NCBI GenBank assembly: GCA_041592335.1
Contig: JBFHQE010000028.1
Location: 1-30,926 of the forward strand
Length of the DNA: 30,926 nt
Source of the DNA: JBFHQE01 sp041592335
GTDB lineage: Bacteria > Pseudomonadota > Gammaproteobacteria > Thiohalobacterales > Thiohalobacteraceae
Reading direction: 5' to 3'
The translations under genes were made by a program, and so were the position numbers. The notes below the pieces were generated by a model. It worked only from the letters and a program-made list of their open reading frames with translations. It was not told where the DNA came from and ran no database searches. Positions 15,732 through 24,227 of the stretch are shown piece after piece. Position 1 is the first letter of the stretch, and every line of letters begins with the position of its first letter.

Positions 15732-17645
15732 TTATGTTACTTTGAACCGCCCAACGATTGTCTGCAGCTTTGTTCCAAGGTTAGCAAGTTCTTCGCTTGC
15801 CATGGCGGTTTGTTCGGCGCCATGGGAGGTTTCCTCGGCTACATTGCTTATGTTGACAATATTCTGATTGATCTCTTCAGCGACGGCACTTTGCTCCTCG
15901 GCGGCGCTGGCGATCTGCATGTTCATGTCGTTAATCGCGGAGATAGCATAAGCAATGGTGTCAAGCGAACTTCCCGCGAGTGCCGCCTGTGTTACGCTGG
16001 CATTGGTTTTTTCGCGTCCTTCATTCATAACCTCAACTGCGTGGCGGGCGCCGCTTTGAAGTTTCTCAATGATGTGCTGGATTTCCAGTGTGGATTCCTG
16101 TGTGCGTTGTGCCAGTGTTCTGACTTCATCGGCCACCACGGCAAAGCCTCGCCCCTGTTCGCCAGCGCGAGCAGCCTCTATGGCTGCATTGAGTGCCAGT
16201 AAGTTGGTTTGTTCAGCGATATTCCTGATCACATCAAGAACAGAGCTTATTTCCTCGCTGTCCCTGGCAAGATGATTAACCACGTCTGCGGCTTGGGTAA
16301 CTTCGTTTGCCAGTGCGTTAATCGACACTACTGTGTCATCGACAACCTGCTTGCCATCGCTTGATTCATCGTTCGCTTCCGAGGCGGCCTGTGCTGCATT
16401 CGAGGCATTGCTGGCGACTTCCTGCACGGTAGCAGCCATTTCAGTCATGGCTGTCGCAACCAGATCAATCTCGCTACGCTGTTTGCGTACACCAGCGCTT
16501 GTCTGGCTCGTAATGGCTGACATTTCTTCTGCGGCGGTTGCAAGTTGCGTGGTGGAACTTTGTACCTGCAGAATCATGTTCTGCAGTGTGTCCACAAAGG
16601 TATTGAAGTTGCGTGCCAGTAGAGTAACTTCGTCATTACCTTTCGCGGCCAGGCGCTGGGTCAGGTCGCCACCGCCGCTGGCAATATCCTCCATTCGAGA
16701 GGCTGCTCGTTTAATGGGCGCCACGATGCTCAATCCGATGGAATGGAAAATCACGAGTCCGACAACCAAGGCGATCAACGCGATTAATATGAGTTTGTTT
16801 TTGCCATTAGCCAGTTTTTCCAGGTAGCGACTGCGATCCATAGCAATTTCCGCAACTGCTACGACCTCGCCCTTGTAATCCCGGATTGGAACAATAAATG
16901 CTGCCAGAGGTGAATTGTCGTATTCAGTAATGCCGAGTACTTCCTCGCCCTGCATGGCATTGTGCATCTGAGAATCCTGGAGTAGCTGACCTGCTTCCCA
17001 GGTGGCGGCGTAACGATCGAATTTTCCCTGTTTGGCAACATAGATGGATACATCAACATTGCTGCGTGATTTATAAAGAGCTAATAACTCATCTGCTAGT
17101 GATAAACCGAATTCAATTGAACCAAGGTGTATGCCATTCTTGAATACGGGTACGACACCCCGAATACCGAGGCCCGCGACGCCTTTCTCGATGCCACTGA
17201 TTGGTTGGAGTTGGCTGTTAACCGATACAACTGTGTGCCGGAAACTGGAGAGATCGTCGCCAAATTTTTCGGGTTTATGCACGCGCAGGAATGAAACTGC
17301 GGGGGATAAGTGGAACTGGAATTGTTTGATGCCATATTCATCTTTCATGTTTTCGTAGGCAGGTGTTACCAGCTGCAACAAGGTTTCGCGGTCATGTTGC
17401 TGGAAGGCATTCTGTATGGCAGGTTGATGTGCAAAGGCGTCCGCTAGACCAACAGCTAATTGTCCCTGTCCCTGTATCAGACTGACTAGGGCATTGTAGT
17501 GACTCTTGAGTTCCCGCTTTTCGGCATCCTGTATTAAATGGCTGACGTTCGTCATGCTGCTCCAGAACAGAATGGCGATGGAGGCAAGTAAGATGACGGC
17601 GAAGGAAATTGAAATTCTTTTGCCAATAGAGATGTTTCGGAACAT
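15732..17645 (-). CDS. Methyl-accepting chemotaxis protein with Cache-type periplasmic sensor
   Basis: A 637-residue transmembrane chemoreceptor. In order: membrane helix 1 (about residues 11-30); a periplasmic domain of about 255 residues with the segments LRVHKPEKFGDDLSSFRHTVV and GVAGLGIRGVVPVFKNGIHLGSIEFG, typical of double-Cache sensors of the dCache_3 kind; helix 2 (about 285-307); a HAMP domain beginning at IVAPIKRAASRM; and the cytoplasmic signalling domain with the hairpin tip IAEQTNLLALNAAIEAARAGE, which binds CheA and CheW. There is no C-terminal pentapeptide for CheR. Ligand is unknown. The gene follows gloB after 267 AT-rich bases that hold a FliA-type promoter, so it is probably expressed on its own with the motility regulon. 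Confidence 0.96.
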   Translation of the reverse strand: MFRNISIGKRISISFAVILLASIAILFWSSMTNVSHLIQDAEKRELKSHYNALVSLIQGQGQLAVGLADAFAHQPAIQNAFQQHDRETLLQLVTPAYENMKDEYGIKQFQFHLSPAVSFLRVHKPEKFGDDLSSFRHTVVSVNSQLQPISGIEKGVAGLGIRGVVPVFKNGIHLGSIEFGLSLADELLALYKSRSNVDVSIYVAKQGKFDRYAATWEAGQLLQDSQMHNAMQGEEVLGITEYDNSPLAAFIVPIRDYKGEVVAVAEIAMDRSRYLEKLANGKNKLILIALIALVVGLVIFHSIGLSIVAPIKRAASRMEDIASGGGDLTQRLAAKGNDEVTLLARNFNTFVDTLQNMILQVQSSTTQLATAAEEMSAITSQTSAGVRKQRSEIDLVATAMTEMAATVQEVASNASNAAQAASEANDESSDGKQVVDDTVVSINALANEVTQAADVVNHLARDSEEISSVLDVIRNIAEQTNLLALNAAIEAARAGEQGRGFAVVADEVRTLAQRTQESTLEIQHIIEKLQSGARHAVEVMNEGREKTNASVTQAALAGSSLDTIAYAISAINDMNMQIASAAEEQSAVAEEINQNIVNISNVAEETSHGAEQTAMASEELANLGTKLQTIVGRFKVT

Positions 17646-17680
17646 GTTTTGTCTCGGTGTCCTGAGTCGTAATTAAGTTC

Positions 17681-17706
17681 ATAGACGATGATCTGAAGTC
17701 GTCTAT
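17681..17706 (-). other. Perfect 8-bp inverted repeat in the chemoreceptor leader
   Basis: ATAGACGA (17681-17688) and TCGTCTAT (17699-17706) are perfect reverse complements separated by ten bases. The site lies between the predicted FliA-type promoter and the start codon at 17645, so it would form a hairpin in the 5' leader or act as a DNA operator. There is no run of T after it on the - strand that would make it a terminator. Confidence 0.5.
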
Positions 17707-17716
17707 TCCCCTTGCT

Positions 17717-17743
17717 TTATCGGGGGGCAGTTATCCCACTTTT
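17717..17743 (-). promoter_or_regulatory. FliA (sigma-28) type promoter for the chemoreceptor gene
   Basis: On the - strand the -10 element is CCCGATAA (17717-17724), seven of eight matches to the FliA consensus GCCGATAA. Exactly 11 bases upstream is AAAAGTGG (17736-17743), five of eight matches to TAAAGTTT including the AAAGT core. Transcription would begin near 17710, about 65 bases before the ATG. Flagellar sigma factor control is well known for chemoreceptor genes, which agrees with the position. The -35 half is imperfect. Confidence 0.65.
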
Positions 17744-17779
17744 CTTTCGGCTAGAGGGATGTGAAATTTATTACCGATG

Positions 17780-17820
17780 AGTTAAAAGTTGGCTGGCGTG
17801 GATAATTCGCGTTTTTAACT
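17780..17820. other. Inverted repeat AGTTAAAA / TTTTAACT in AT-rich gap
   Basis: AGTTAAAA (17780-17787) and TTTTAACT (17813-17820) are perfect reverse complements 25 bases apart, within the gloB-chemoreceptor gap (17646-17912). The gap is strongly AT-rich compared with the neighbours (22 GC of 60 in 17761-17820 and 20 of 60 in 17821-17880). The pair lies upstream of the FliA-type promoter and could be a regulator site; simple AT-rich sequence is the alternative. Confidence 0.35.
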
Positions 17821-17912
17821 GGCTATTTTAGAAAGAATTTTTTGCGGAGAGGATGTATGTGTAAAATTTTTGTAACGAGCTGGTTTTAGATGGCGGGAAT
17901 CGATTAATCAGC

Positions 17913-18701
17913 TCAGTCGTATTCCGAATCTTTCCAGAAACGAATGGTCTTGAAGGTGTCGCGGCTATCCATCATTGGCCGACCGGCAAATTTTTCCGCG
18001 GCGGCAATCACGCTTTCTTCCTTGATGCGCAGGAACGGGTTGGTGTCTTTTTCCAGTCCGATGGTTGATGGCACGGTATCCTTGCCCGTATCGAGCTGCC
18101 GGTGCGCCTGTTCTTTGCGTTCGTGAAGGAGTGCATTGTTCGGCTCGACCCATTCCGCAAAACCGATATTGTCCAGCGTGTATTCATGCGCGCAGTAGGC
18201 AAGGGTGTCATCCGGCAGGCTGGCGAAACGCATTAACGCATCGTGCAGTTGTTCGTGGGTGCCGGAAAACACACGACCGCAACCGACTGAGAATAAAGTA
18301 TCCCCGCAGAACAGTACGGGTTGTTCGGCATCGTCGGTATAAAACGCGATATGACCTTCCGTGTGGCCCGGTACATCCATGACCCGGAAGGTGACGCCAA
18401 GTCCTGGCGGCGAGACGGTATCATTTTCCCTGAGCTTGTGGGTCAGCGGGGAGATGGCTTCGCCAGCGGGACCGAATACGGGGATGCCGGGATAATGCTC
18501 CAGTAATACCGCGATACCACCGATGTGATCGCCATGCTTGTGGGTGATCAATATGGCATCGAGTGTGATGTCGTGAACATCCAGGTAGGCCAGCACGGGT
18601 GTTGCATCGCCTGGATCGACAACGACACAGTGTCGTCGATCCTTTCCCTGCAGTAGCCAGATGAAATTATCGCTGAAGGCATGGATGGGTGTGACTTTCA
18701 T
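17913..18701 (-). CDS. gloB: Hydroxyacylglutathione hydrolase (glyoxalase II)
   Basis: GloB hydrolyses S-lactoylglutathione to lactate and glutathione, the second step of methylglyoxal detoxification. The 262-residue metallo-beta-lactamase-fold protein has the binuclear metal motif THKHGDH (H54, H56, D58, H59), then GHTEGHI, the bridging aspartate in LFCGDTLFSVGCGRVF, and the last histidine in YCAHEYT. The C-terminal NPFLR segment is the glutathione-binding part of glyoxalase II and separates it from generic hydrolases. It starts 16 bases after nhaD, so it may be the third gene of an mgtE-nhaD-gloB transcript. GloA is not in the window. Confidence 0.95.
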   Translation of the reverse strand: MKVTPIHAFSDNFIWLLQGKDRRHCVVVDPGDATPVLAYLDVHDITLDAILITHKHGDHIGGIAVLLEHYPGIPVFGPAGEAISPLTHKLRENDTVSPPGLGVTFRVMDVPGHTEGHIAFYTDDAEQPVLFCGDTLFSVGCGRVFSGTHEQLHDALMRFASLPDDTLAYCAHEYTLDNIGFAEWVEPNNALLHERKEQAHRQLDTGKDTVPSTIGLEKDTNPFLRIKEESVIAAAEKFAGRPMMDSRDTFKTIRFWKDSEYD

Positions 18702-18717
18702 GCAATAACGGCGGCTG

Positions 18718-20214
18718 TTAGTGAATGGCCTGGTTAAAGGTTTCCGCGTTCAACAGGTAATGCACCCAGATACTGGCGGCATAACCCAGCGCGATTGCCC
18801 AGCTCCATTTCAGGTGGGCAAAGAAGGTGTAGATGCCGCGTGCCTGTCCCATCACGGCAACCCCGGCGGCGGAGCCGATCGACAGCATCGAGCCGCCCAC
18901 GCCGGCGGTCAGGGTTACCAGCAGCCAGTGACCATGCGACATGTCCGGGTACATGGAAAGTACCGCAAACATGACCGGAATGTTGTCGATGATGGCGGAC
19001 AGAACACCAACCAGAATATTGGCAATATCGGGGCCGAGATCGGCATACATGAACTGCGACAGAATGCCCAGGTAACCCAGCGCGCTAAGGCCGCCAACGC
19101 ACAGGATAATACCGTAGAAGAACATCAGCGTATCCCACTCCGCGCGTTCCAGGGAGCGGAAGACATTAAATGCGCGCACCTGTTGTCCCTGCTCGACAGG
19201 TTGTTCCTCGGAACCGTCGTATAGCATGCTGCTGGATACAAAGTTGCTGCCTTCCGTGGTCAGCACGATATGCTGCTTGGCCTTGCGCTTGAGGAAGTAA
19301 CTGTAGAGTTTGAGGAAACCCAGACCGGTCATCATGCCCAGTACCGGCGGAAGATGCAGGAAGTTGTGCGCGGAAACAGCCATGGCAATAGTCAGAATGA
19401 AAAGGATGACTACGGTGGTGGCGCCATAACGGAGTTTCGCGACCTCGCTGATAGGATCGGGCTGTATCTTCGGCACGACCAGGCTCATGATGACGGCCGG
19501 TACAATCCAGTTCACAACCGAGGGGATGAAGAGTATGAAGAACTCCTGGAAATCGACAATCCCTTTCTGCCACACCATCAGCGTGGTGATATCGCCGAAG
19601 GGGCTGAAGGCGCCACCGGCATTGGCGGCAATGACGATATTGATACAGGCCAGGGCAACGAACTTGTGATTGGTGCCTCCGACGGCCATGACAACCGTGG
19701 CCATGAGCAATGCGGTGGTCAGGTTATCCGCCACGGGCGAGATGAAAAAGGCCAGCAGGCCGGTAACCCAGAAGATGGTGCGGAAGGAAAATCCGCGCGA
19801 TACCAGCCAGACGCGCAGGGCGTCGAACACGCCGCGTTCTTCCATGGTGTTGATGTAGGTCATCGCCGCCAGCAGGAACAGGAACAGCTCGGCAAATTCC
19901 AGCAGGTTATGGCGCACCATGATCTCGGCCGTGTGAGTATCGCCGCTGGCGCCATACAACAGGGCGACGATCAGCCAGATAACACCGGCGGCGACGATCA
20001 CCGGCTTGGATTTGCGCAGGTGAATCGTTTCCTCGAGGATGACCAGTGAATAGGCGCCGACAAAAATGGCGATGGCCACGAAGCCTGCCCAGTGCATGGT
20101 GAAGTCAATCAGCTGGGCTTCCGCGCCGCCGGCTGCCTGTGCCAGCGTTGGGGAGAGAAGGGCCATGAATGAAACCAGAACTGCCGCTGCGATAGAGAGA
20201 GGTTTACGCGCCAT
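18718..20214 (-). CDS. nhaD: NhaD-type sodium/proton antiporter
   Basis: NhaD exports Na+ (and Li+) in exchange for protons across the inner membrane and is typical of marine, halophilic and alkaliphilic bacteria. The 498-residue product begins with a signal-like hydrophobic segment ending in AQAAGG, followed by about 12 membrane helices. Family marks are SLVILEETIHLRKSKPV, the loop PVADNLTTALLMA, and GGAFSPFGDITTLMVWQKG, which belong to the ion transporter (IT) superfamily core. An AAGGAT ribosome-binding site lies about nine bases before the ATG. It follows mgtE by 14 bases. Together with MgtE this indicates an organism that must manage Na+ and Mg2+ actively, for example in saline water. 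Confidence 0.94.
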   Translation of the reverse strand: MARKPLSIAAAVLVSFMALLSPTLAQAAGGAEAQLIDFTMHWAGFVAIAIFVGAYSLVILEETIHLRKSKPVIVAAGVIWLIVALLYGASGDTHTAEIMVRHNLLEFAELFLFLLAAMTYINTMEERGVFDALRVWLVSRGFSFRTIFWVTGLLAFFISPVADNLTTALLMATVVMAVGGTNHKFVALACINIVIAANAGGAFSPFGDITTLMVWQKGIVDFQEFFILFIPSVVNWIVPAVIMSLVVPKIQPDPISEVAKLRYGATTVVILFILTIAMAVSAHNFLHLPPVLGMMTGLGFLKLYSYFLKRKAKQHIVLTTEGSNFVSSSMLYDGSEEQPVEQGQQVRAFNVFRSLERAEWDTLMFFYGIILCVGGLSALGYLGILSQFMYADLGPDIANILVGVLSAIIDNIPVMFAVLSMYPDMSHGHWLLVTLTAGVGGSMLSIGSAAGVAVMGQARGIYTFFAHLKWSWAIALGYAASIWVHYLLNAETFNQAIH

Positions 20215-20228
20215 CGTCCTATAAATCC

Positions 20229-21590
20229 TTAAAGTAAATATAGTGTTCCCAGTCCCAGAAAGGCAAGAAAACCAATAACATCGGTAATCGTGGTCAACAC
20301 CACGGTGCCCGCCAGCGCTGGATCAATCCCGAAGCGTTGCAGCAGTAGCGGGATACTGAAACCGGCCAGTGCCGCGCACACCAGGTTGATGATCAATGCC
20401 GCGCCGATAATCAGGCCGACGTTGTAATTCTGGAACCAGGCCATCGTTATAGTAGCGACCACAATCGCCCAAAGTATACCGTTGAGACTGCCGACCGCGA
20501 GTTCCTTCATCATCAGCCAGCGCGAGTTGGTTTTACCCACCTGACCAAGCGCCAGTCCGCGTATCACGATCGTGAGCGTCTGGCTGCCGGCGATGCCGCC
20601 CATGCTGGCCACGATTGGCATCAGGATAGCCAGCGCTACCACTGTCTGCAGGGTCACTTCAAACAGGCCGATAACCCATGATGCAAGAAAGGCGGTGAGC
20701 AGGTTGATACCCAGCCACACCGCGCGGCGCCGGGCACTGTTTAAAACGGGTGCAAAGATATCGTTATCTTCCCCCAGGCCGGCCATGCTCATCAGGGAGT
20801 GATCGGCTTCCTCGCGGATGACGTCGACCACGTCATCGATGGTGATACGGCCGAGCAGTTTGCCTTGCTGGTCGATGACGGGCGCGGAGATGAGATCGTG
20901 GTCCTGGAACAGCTTGGCCACCTCGACCTTGGACAGCACGGCGGGAATACCCTCGACACTGCGCAGCATCACCTCGGCGACACTGAGTTCGGGATCCAGC
21001 GTGAGCAGGGTGGAAAGAGGGAGCAGCCCCAGGTACTTGTCATAGCGGTCGACTACTACCAGCGAGTCGGTCAGATCCGGGATGTTGCCGCGCAGTCGCA
21101 GATAACGCAGCACCACGTCGATCGAGACATCCGCGCGCACGGTGACCGTATCGATATTCATCAGGCCGCCGGCAGTGTCATCCGGGTAGGACAGAACCGC
21201 TTCCAGGCGCTGGCGATTCTGGTTATCCATCGCCATCAGCACTTCATGGATAACGGTGCCGGGCAGGTCCTGCAGCAGGTCAGCCAGATCGTCCGTGTCC
21301 AGGCCTTCGGCCGCGGCGACCAGTTCGCCCTGGTCCATGATCTTGATCAGACCCGCGCGGACTTCTTCATTTACGTGCAGCAATACCTCGCCATCGACTT
21401 CCGGGTCGACCAGTTCCCACAGCAACAGGCGTTTGTTCGGAGGGGTGGATTCGAGGATATGTGCGATTTCGGCCGGACGCAGGTTGTGCATCAGCCGGCG
21501 TACCTGCCCGGCGGCACCCGAGGCAAGTGCTTTGTTGAGATGCTCCAGGCGTTCCTGGGCGACGGATTGTTCTACGTTTGGGTCTGCCAT
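20229..21590 (-). CDS. mgtE: Magnesium transporter MgtE
   Basis: MgtE is a homodimeric Mg2+ channel gated by cytoplasmic Mg2+. The 453-residue product has the N-terminal superhelical domain (LRPAEIAHILESTPPNKRLLLWEL), two CBS domains (from about YPDDTAGGLMNIDTVTV to ITIDDVVDVIREE), and five C-terminal membrane helices with GGIAGSQTLTIVIRGLALG and the pore aspartate segment TTITDVIGF. I placed the start at the ATG 21588-21590, which has AGGA seven bases upstream, instead of the longer TTG start at 21635. It follows ptsI (EI) by 68 bases; mgtE after the HPr-EI genes is a recurrent neighbour in proteobacteria with HprK. No M-box riboswitch is visible in that gap. Confidence 0.95.
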   Translation of the reverse strand: MADPNVEQSVAQERLEHLNKALASGAAGQVRRLMHNLRPAEIAHILESTPPNKRLLLWELVDPEVDGEVLLHVNEEVRAGLIKIMDQGELVAAAEGLDTDDLADLLQDLPGTVIHEVLMAMDNQNRQRLEAVLSYPDDTAGGLMNIDTVTVRADVSIDVVLRYLRLRGNIPDLTDSLVVVDRYDKYLGLLPLSTLLTLDPELSVAEVMLRSVEGIPAVLSKVEVAKLFQDHDLISAPVIDQQGKLLGRITIDDVVDVIREEADHSLMSMAGLGEDNDIFAPVLNSARRRAVWLGINLLTAFLASWVIGLFEVTLQTVVALAILMPIVASMGGIAGSQTLTIVIRGLALGQVGKTNSRWLMMKELAVGSLNGILWAIVVATITMAWFQNYNVGLIIGAALIINLVCAALAGFSIPLLLQRFGIDPALAGTVVLTTITDVIGFLAFLGLGTLYLL

Positions 21591-21658
21591 GCTGAATCCT
21601 GTGGCGCTGTCGGTGGTCAGGCACAAAATTCGCAACAGTGTAGCACGGTAAAAATAAT

Positions 21659-23395
21659 TTAGCCTTTGATGCCCAGCTGTTTCATCAGCACCTTGCGTTC
21701 AATCAGGTCATGGGTGTGCATGAACTTTTCGGCAATGGGCTGCAGTTCCCGCGTGTCGCAGTTTTTAATGATGCTTTTCACTTCCAGCAAGGATGCGGCC
21801 TGCATACTGAAATCGCGTAGGCCCAGTCCCAGCAGCAGACGAGTGTAGGCGGTATCGCCCGCCATTTCGCCACACATGGAAACCGGGATATTGGCCTGGT
21901 TGCCCGCCTGAATGACCCGGTGTATCAGTTGCAGCACAGCGGGGTGCGACGGGTCATAGAGATAGTTGACCTCGTCGTCCACGCGGTCGATCGCCAGGGT
22001 GTACTGGATCAGGTCATTGGTGCCGATGGACAGAAAGCTCAGATGCTTGGCAAACATATCCGCCGCCAGCGCCGCTGCGGGCACTTCAATCATGCCGCCG
22101 ACCGGGATGGTCGGATCGAAGGGCAGTCCCCTGGCAACCAGCTCATTGCGGATTTCCCGAACCAGGTTGAGTACCTGCAGGATTTCCTGCTGGTTGGACA
22201 GCATCGGGATCATCATGCGAACGGGGCCCTCGGCGGCCGCGCGCATGATGGCACGTAACTGTGGCCGGAACAGGCTGAGATCGTGCAGGCAGAGACGCAC
22301 CGCGCGCAGGCCCAGCGCCGGGTTGGTGCAGGGGCGTTCGTTGTTATCCAGGGTTTTGTCGGCACCGAGATCCAGGGTGCGAATGGTCAGAGGCAAGCCG
22401 TTCATCATGCGAATGACGTCGGTATAACGTTCCAGCTGTTCCTCTTCGCTGGGGATATCGCTGCGGTTCATGAACATGAACTCGGTGCGATACAGGCCGA
22501 CGCCATCGGCGCCAACCTCGATAATAGCCTCGACATCGCTCGGCAGTTCAATATTGCCGGACAGATGCACGGGAACATTGTCGCGGGTCGTCGCCGGTTC
22601 GCGTTTCAGGGTCTGGAGCTTGGCCAGTCGCTGTAATTCTGCCTGCTGCCTGGCCAGGTAATAATCGAGGATGGTCTGGTCCGGGTTGGCGATAAGCACG
22701 CCGCGATAGCCATCGATAATCAGCGTTTCGTCATCGCGAATGTAGCGCCGTACATTGTGCATACCGACTATTGCCGGAATACGCAGGCTGCGGGCGATGA
22801 TTGCGGTGTGCGACAGCGGGCCGCCATACTCGGTAATGAATGCGGCAATACCCTGGTGTTGCATCAGCACGGTATCGGCGGGACTCAACTCGTCGGCCAG
22901 CAGGATATGTCCGTTCAGGTTGCCATGATCCTCGATGTCGACACTGGATTGCGTTTCCGTGGTCAGGATGCGCAGAATCCGGTTAACCACGTGGTCGATG
23001 TCATCCTTGCGGGTGCGCAGATAGGCATCGTCCATGGCCTCAAACACTTCCACCAGCGCATTACGCTGCTGCTTGATGGCCCATTCGGCATTGATCTGTT
23101 TGGATATGATCAGGTGTTCGGGCGCGACGGTCAGCGTGGAATCTTCCAGCATCAACAGGTGCGCGTTGATGAATTCGACGATATCGGCCTTGGTGCCGCT
23201 GGGAATGCGGTTGCGTACTTCACGCAGCTGGATGCGGGCGATCTCGAGGGCGTTGCGGAAACGGCTGACTTCTTCCGCCAGCGTTTCTTCTTCAATATGG
23301 TATTCGGCGACTTCAAAATCGCCACGCATGAGGATATGGGCCTTGCCGATGGCAATGCCGCGCGATACGCCGATGCCTATGATCTGTAGACTCAT
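21659..23395 (-). CDS. ptsI: Phosphoenolpyruvate-protein phosphotransferase (PTS enzyme I)
   Basis: Enzyme I takes phosphate from phosphoenolpyruvate and gives it to HPr. The 578-residue product has the phosphohistidine site H196 in GGPLSHTAIIARSLRIPA, the PEP-binding motifs around YRTEFMFMNR and GTNDLIQYTLAIDR, and the active-site cysteine in MCGEMAGD. There is no GAF domain at the N-terminus, so it is not of the PtsP (EI-Ntr) type even though it works in a regulatory cluster. A GAGG ribosome-binding site stands about six bases before the ATG. The gene is separated from the HPr gene by 151 bases that carry an unusual long inverted repeat, so it may be regulated apart from the genes upstream. 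Confidence 0.95.
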   Translation of the reverse strand: MSLQIIGIGVSRGIAIGKAHILMRGDFEVAEYHIEEETLAEEVSRFRNALEIARIQLREVRNRIPSGTKADIVEFINAHLLMLEDSTLTVAPEHLIISKQINAEWAIKQQRNALVEVFEAMDDAYLRTRKDDIDHVVNRILRILTTETQSSVDIEDHGNLNGHILLADELSPADTVLMQHQGIAAFITEYGGPLSHTAIIARSLRIPAIVGMHNVRRYIRDDETLIIDGYRGVLIANPDQTILDYYLARQQAELQRLAKLQTLKREPATTRDNVPVHLSGNIELPSDVEAIIEVGADGVGLYRTEFMFMNRSDIPSEEEQLERYTDVIRMMNGLPLTIRTLDLGADKTLDNNERPCTNPALGLRAVRLCLHDLSLFRPQLRAIMRAAAEGPVRMMIPMLSNQQEILQVLNLVREIRNELVARGLPFDPTIPVGGMIEVPAAALAADMFAKHLSFLSIGTNDLIQYTLAIDRVDDEVNYLYDPSHPAVLQLIHRVIQAGNQANIPVSMCGEMAGDTAYTRLLLGLGLRDFSMQAASLLEVKSIIKNCDTRELQPIAEKFMHTHDLIERKVLMKQLGIKG

Positions 23396-23424
23396 CGCGT
23401 CCCTCGGTTACAGCAAAATTGATC

Positions 23425-23523
23425 TTTTGGCTTTATGCGGCGTTATCGTTTTCCTCTAATGCTCATTTACTTGTCGTGTAAACTCCGCTTTTCGGAAAAC
23501 TCTGGCCTTGCCTAAAGCCAAAA
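23425..23523 (-). promoter_or_regulatory. Long-spaced 11-bp inverted repeat in the HPr-EI gap
   Basis: TTTTGGCTTTA (23425-23435) and TAAAGCCAAAA (23513-23523) are perfect reverse complements with 77 bases between them. A smaller palindrome, TTTTC-G-GAAAA (23489-23499), lies inside. The repeat occupies most of the 151-base gap between the HPr stop and the EI start, and its downstream arm ends 29 bases before the EI start codon. It could be a leader structure in the mRNA or two operator half-sites. Neither arm has the GC-rich stem and U-run of a standard terminator. Confidence 0.5.
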
Positions 23524-23546
23524 TCTCTAATTTTGCACCTGCACAA

Positions 23547-23816
23547 TTATTCTGCTTCGTCGAACCGGTTGTTAATCAGTGCTTCCAGTTCGTTCAACGC
23601 GGTTTCCTCGTCCGCGCCGTTGGTAATGAGCTTGATGACGGTGTCTTTCGATGCGGCCAGCATCATGACACCCATAATACTTTTGCCGTTCACTGTCTGG
23701 TTGCCGCGCATGACATCGACGCTGCTGGAAAAGCGCGAGGCAAGCGTGACGAATTTGGCGGCCGCGCGGGCATGCAGGCCCAGTTTGTTTATGATTGTGA
23801 CTTCTCGTTCCATCAT
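23547..23816 (-). CDS. ptsH: HPr-family phosphocarrier protein
   Basis: This 89-residue HPr carries phosphate from EI to EIIA proteins. H15 in GLHARAA is the phosphorylated histidine and S46 in NGKSIMGVMMLAA is the site modified by HPr kinase; both have canonical numbering when the first of the two adjacent ATG codons (23816) is used. The protein resembles the NPr/HPr versions of regulatory PTS clusters: HAR instead of HTRP after the histidine region. HprK, EI and EIIA are all encoded around it. There is no strong ribosome-binding site, and the 12-base gap from the EIIA gene suggests coupled expression. Confidence 0.95.
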   Translation of the reverse strand: MMEREVTIINKLGLHARAAAKFVTLASRFSSSVDVMRGNQTVNGKSIMGVMMLAASKDTVIKLITNGADEETALNELEALINNRFDEAE

Positions 23817-23828
23817 CAGCAGTAATCT

Positions 23829-24227
23829 TTAATCAGTTACAGGTTGGCTGAGCAGTACGCCATCGCGTCCGCCGCTGATCGCTTTCTCGGTCAGTTCATT
23901 GAGATCGAGCCGTGGATAGTTCAGAATCCTGACCAGCATCGGGAGATTCAACCCGGCCACGACGGAAACCTTGAGATCATCGCGCAGGCGCGTGGCGATA
24001 TTGCAGGGCGTCGAGCCGAACATGTCGGTCAGCACCAGCACGCCACGTCCCTGGTCCAGCCGCTTGGCGGCGGCGGCAACCTTGTGATAGGTATCATCCG
24101 TGTCGCAATCGAAGTGGGCGGGTACCACTTCGGTTGCCAGTGGGCAGACGCCCAGCATGTGCGTGGCGGTATTGAGTAACTGTTGTCCCGATTCGCCGTG
24201 GGTGATGATCAACAAACCAACTGTCAT
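23829..24227 (-). CDS. PTS EIIA component, mannose (ManX) family
   Basis: A 132-residue single-domain EIIA of the mannose class. The phosphohistidine is H10 in GLLIITHGESGQ, the same position as in ManX, and the segment GVLVLTDMFGSTPCNIATRL is the conserved second half of the active site. I rejected the open extension to 24329: the ATG at 24225-24227 overlaps the rapZ stop by four bases (ATGA) and gives the usual N-terminus. No EIIB, IIC or IID gene follows, so it is not part of a visible sugar transporter. In proteobacteria with HprK this protein is believed to be a regulator phosphorylated through HPr; its target is unknown here. Confidence 0.94.
   Translation of the reverse strand: MTVGLLIITHGESGQQLLNTATHMLGVCPLATEVVPAHFDCDTDDTYHKVAAAAKRLDQGRGVLVLTDMFGSTPCNIATRLRDDLKVSVVAGLNLPMLVRILNYPRLDLNELTEKAISGGRDGVLLSQPVTD

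Noticed and set aside
19270..20049. 259-residue open frame on the + strand across nhaD
   Set aside because: Reverse complement of membrane helices; Gly/Asp/His/Gln-rich composition is the expected artefact.
21591..21658. Possible M-box magnesium riboswitch before mgtE
   Set aside because: The 68-base gap is too short, and I see no M-box helices in it.
20799..21662. 287-residue open frame on the + strand across mgtE
   Set aside because: Antisense shadow of MgtE; no motif, and no ribosome-binding site.
23500..23523. Intrinsic terminator after the HPr gene
   Set aside because: TGGC/GCCA can pair on the - strand but the stem is only four base pairs and the following T-run is four bases.
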